NCBI GenBank assembly: GCA_023436585.1
Contig: JAEZIN010000032.1
Coordinates: 1-36,178, forward strand
Direction of reading: 5' to 3'
Length of the DNA stretch: 36,178 nt
Source of the DNA: Bacillota bacterium
GTDB lineage: Bacteria; Bacillota; Clostridia; Christensenellales; Aristaeellaceae
Positions 34,837-36,178 of the stretch are shown here, in pieces. The position numbers and the translations under genes are program-made. How positions within the stretch are numbered: the stretch's first letter is position 1; each line of letters starts with the position of its first letter. Below the pieces are notes generated by a model. That model worked only from the letters and a program-made list of their open reading frames with translations. It was not told the origin of the DNA and made no database searches.

Positions 34837-34865
34837 TTTTTACATCAGGTTGCGAAAGATGTCAA
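34837..34865 (-). promoter_or_regulatory. promoter of the long minus-strand operon
   Basis: A perfect TTGACA (34865-34860) is 17 bases from TAAAAA (34842-34837) on the minus strand, giving a start near 34830 and a leader of about 175 bases. The leader contains the 12-bp near-palindrome GCGGAAATCCGC (34785-34796). A weaker alternative promoter is TTTACA (34762-34757) with TATATG (34740-34735), spacer 16. Confidence 0.6.
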
Positions 34866-35006
34866 ATCCTTCGATTGGTAAAAATGTTTACTGTTATTTC
34901 TGAACCCTGGGCCGTATCGGGCCGCGTGCCCATGATTCCGGCCCCGAAAAAGGCATACTAGCTCTTTTTTATGATTTTTAGTCGCCAGTTTTTATCATCT
35001 ATGCTA

Positions 35007-35035
35007 TTGAAAATGTTGTATTTGTTTATTATAAT
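35007..35035 (+). promoter_or_regulatory. promoter of the AraC-family regulator gene
   Basis: TTGAAA (35007-35012) and a perfect TATAAT (35030-35035) are 17 bases apart. The -10 box lies in the 12-bp palindrome TTATTATAATAA (35026-35037). The divergent promoter of the long operon is about 140 bases away, leaving room for regulator sites between. Confidence 0.8.
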
Positions 35036-35044
35036 AACATTAAC

Positions 35045-35057
35045 GCATATTGTATGC
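35045..35057 (+). promoter_or_regulatory. inverted repeat just after the regulator transcription start
   Basis: GCATA and TATGC are separated by TTG directly downstream of the expected start near 35042. The position suits an autoregulatory operator, but the arms are short. The remainder of the 465-bp gap (34657-35121) is AT-rich and contains no plausible gene. Confidence 0.3.
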
Positions 35058-35121
35058 ATGATGAAAAGCACAATCTCCACCGCCGGACCAATGAACTTAC
35101 AACAATGGGAGAAGGTGTGAA

Positions 35122-35919
35122 ATGGGACTGAAATTGTTAGGTGCGATGCACTTGAAAACAGAACCTTCGGACTATCATCTGCTTCGGGAAAACGGCCAAA
35201 GCGCCATCAATTTCGTTCACTTTTTATCCCCGCTGTGCGTTGTGATCGACGGCCTTCCCACCCGCGTGGAGAAGAACGCGTGCATCCTCTATACGCCCGG
35301 CACGCGCCAGGAGTACTATGCGCTTGGCACCGGCTTTACGAATAATTTTGTGACGTTCAAGCTGGATGACGACGAATTGCTGCGAAAATACAATCTACCG
35401 CTGAATGAAGTCTTCTATATTGAAAAAGATCACCTGGTGACCGGCCTTGTGGAGTACATATCGTGGACCCTGTCCGACTTTGGCGTAGACCATACGGGTA
35501 CCGTGCTGGAGCATATAGAGAGTCTGATGTCCACGCTTGCGGAAAACCAGATTCTCAACACCCCCAGGGCGCAGCGGGAATATCAGACCAAGAAACGGTT
35601 GATACAACTGCGGGAGCAGGTCAGTGAAAACCCCGGCGTTTGGGATGTGGAGAAGATGGCCAAGGCCATGTATTTCACAAGAAGCTATTTCTTTTTGCAG
35701 TACAGAAAGCATTTTCAGATTTCGCCCAGCGAGGATCTGATCGGCATGACGCTGGAGCATGCCAAGATGCTCCTTCGCAAAACGGACGCGTCCATCGCCG
35801 ATATATCCGCCCAATGCGGCTATAAAAGAGTGGAGTATTTTATCAAGCTGTTTAGGGAAAAGGTGAACATGACGCCGGGGCATTACAGAAAAGCCGCCAA
35901 CGACAGAAGCCGCTTATAG
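35122..35919 (+). CDS. AraC-family transcriptional regulator
   Basis: A 265-residue DNA-binding protein. Residues about 1-130 form a cupin-like sensor (VVIDGLPTRVEKNACILYTPG, FTNNFVTFKLDDDELL). Residues about 160-258 are the paired helix-turn-helix domain: DVEKMAKAMYFTRSYFFLQYRKHF for the first and SIADISAQCGYKRVEYFIKLFRE for the second in part, ending NMTPGHYRK, the AraC signature. GAAGG lies seven to eight bases before the ATG. The gene is divergent from the long glycan operon and very probably controls it in response to a sugar. A small hairpin (CCGCT / AGCGG, 35910-35922) spans its stop codon without a clear T-run. Confidence 0.92.
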   Translation: MGLKLLGAMHLKTEPSDYHLLRENGQSAINFVHFLSPLCVVIDGLPTRVEKNACILYTPGTRQEYYALGTGFTNNFVTFKLDDDELLRKYNLPLNEVFYIEKDHLVTGLVEYISWTLSDFGVDHTGTVLEHIESLMSTLAENQILNTPRAQREYQTKKRLIQLREQVSENPGVWDVEKMAKAMYFTRSYFFLQYRKHFQISPSEDLIGMTLEHAKMLLRKTDASIADISAQCGYKRVEYFIKLFREKVNMTPGHYRKAANDRSRL

Positions 35920-35986
35920 CGGAAAGTGGATTGTATTTGATTAGCCATATCAGGTTTTCCCGTAACCCTATATCAACAAGAAAAAA

Positions 35987-36178
35987 GGGGCTGTCGTGCT
36001 AAGGTTGCATTTTGCATAATGTTATTCTAGAAGATGGACTTAGCGTCTTGCGACGCGACCAAAGGGCTTTCCGATCGATCCGGCTTGTTCAATAGTCGCA
36101 TTGCTGCGCTGCCGCTTGCACTGCTTCTTTTCGCAAGTCTCCTCCGCCTAGCCCAATGCCGCCACTGGCGGCGGCTAG
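35987..36178 (+). repeat. dispersed repeat, copy B (cut by window end)
   Basis: Copy B starts GGGGCTGTC after a run of A and continues past the window. It is collinear with copy A at 22882 over at least 178 bases and in the same orientation. In both copies a small hairpin lies just before the conserved CGACC block, but with different, internally matched arms: CGTGCC / GGCACG in A and GCGTC / GACGC in B. Such paired changes suggest selection for structure. It occupies the DNA downstream of the AraC gene; nothing else is seen in 35920-36178. Confidence 0.7.

Noticed and set aside
22882..36178. Repeat copies A and B as ends of a composite transposon carrying the region between them
   Set aside because: The copies have diverged considerably, lie in direct orientation and no transposase gene is present between them, so joint movement is not supported.

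Overview
The window looks like chromosomal DNA of a carbohydrate-degrading Bacillota (Firmicutes), probably an uncultured gut-type member of the Clostridia. The evidence is strong AGGAGG-type ribosome binding sites, sigma-A-like promoters, several CUT1 sugar ABC transporters with no dedicated ATPase, an AraC regulator beside the largest operon, and moderately high GC with AT-rich intergenic DNA. A placement near Christensenellales is only a guess. No rRNA, tRNA, CRISPR array or transposase gene was seen.

Left arm, 1-5.4 kb, plus strand: the 3' part of a sugar isomerase/epimerase-like TIM barrel, a Gfo/Idh/MocA oxidoreductase, then a secreted solute-binding protein and two permeases of the LplB/YtcP type. 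A perfect 12-bp hairpin lies between the binding protein and the permeases, and a bidirectional terminator closes the operon. Facing it, on the minus strand (5.4-7.7 kb), are a second Gfo/Idh/MocA oxidoreductase and a GH88-type unsaturated glucuronyl hydrolase. The hydrolase has its own promoter, with a dyad in a 19-bp spacer.

Island at 7.7-10.85 kb, plus strand: a TetM-like ribosomal protection GTPase preceded by a promoter, a 12-codon leader peptide and a stem-loop. It is followed by a membrane-anchored protein whose ribosome binding site is buried in a perfect 14-bp hairpin, and by a 34-residue single-span membrane protein with a strong ribosome binding site.

Right arm, 10.85-34.7 kb, minus strand: one long run of thirteen genes read from right to left. 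First comes a 978-residue lipid- or membrane-anchored binding protein carrying carbohydrate-binding-like domains. Then come a permease, an NHL-propeller/TPR/Yip1 membrane protein, a DUF5696-like lipoprotein, a second permease pair and a second binding protein. The last part holds a GH93-like propeller lipoprotein, another permease, a secreted ricin-domain GH43 protein, a GH2, a cytosolic GH43 and a 1201-residue GH2. Two non-coding repeats interrupt this run. An AraC regulator is transcribed divergently from a shared 465-bp promoter region at 35 kb, and the window ends inside a second copy of one of the repeats.

Taken together, GH43, GH93-like, GH2 and GH88 enzymes with CUT1 importers suggest capture of plant pectin side chains (arabinan or arabinogalactan on rhamnogalacturonan), with partial cleavage outside the cell and completion in the cytoplasm. 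This substrate assignment is inference. The least understood part is the cluster at 23.2-34.7 kb (binding protein with carbohydrate-binding domains, NHL-TPR-Yip1 protein, DUF5696-like lipoprotein). It looks like one surface machine and is the best candidate for an undescribed system.
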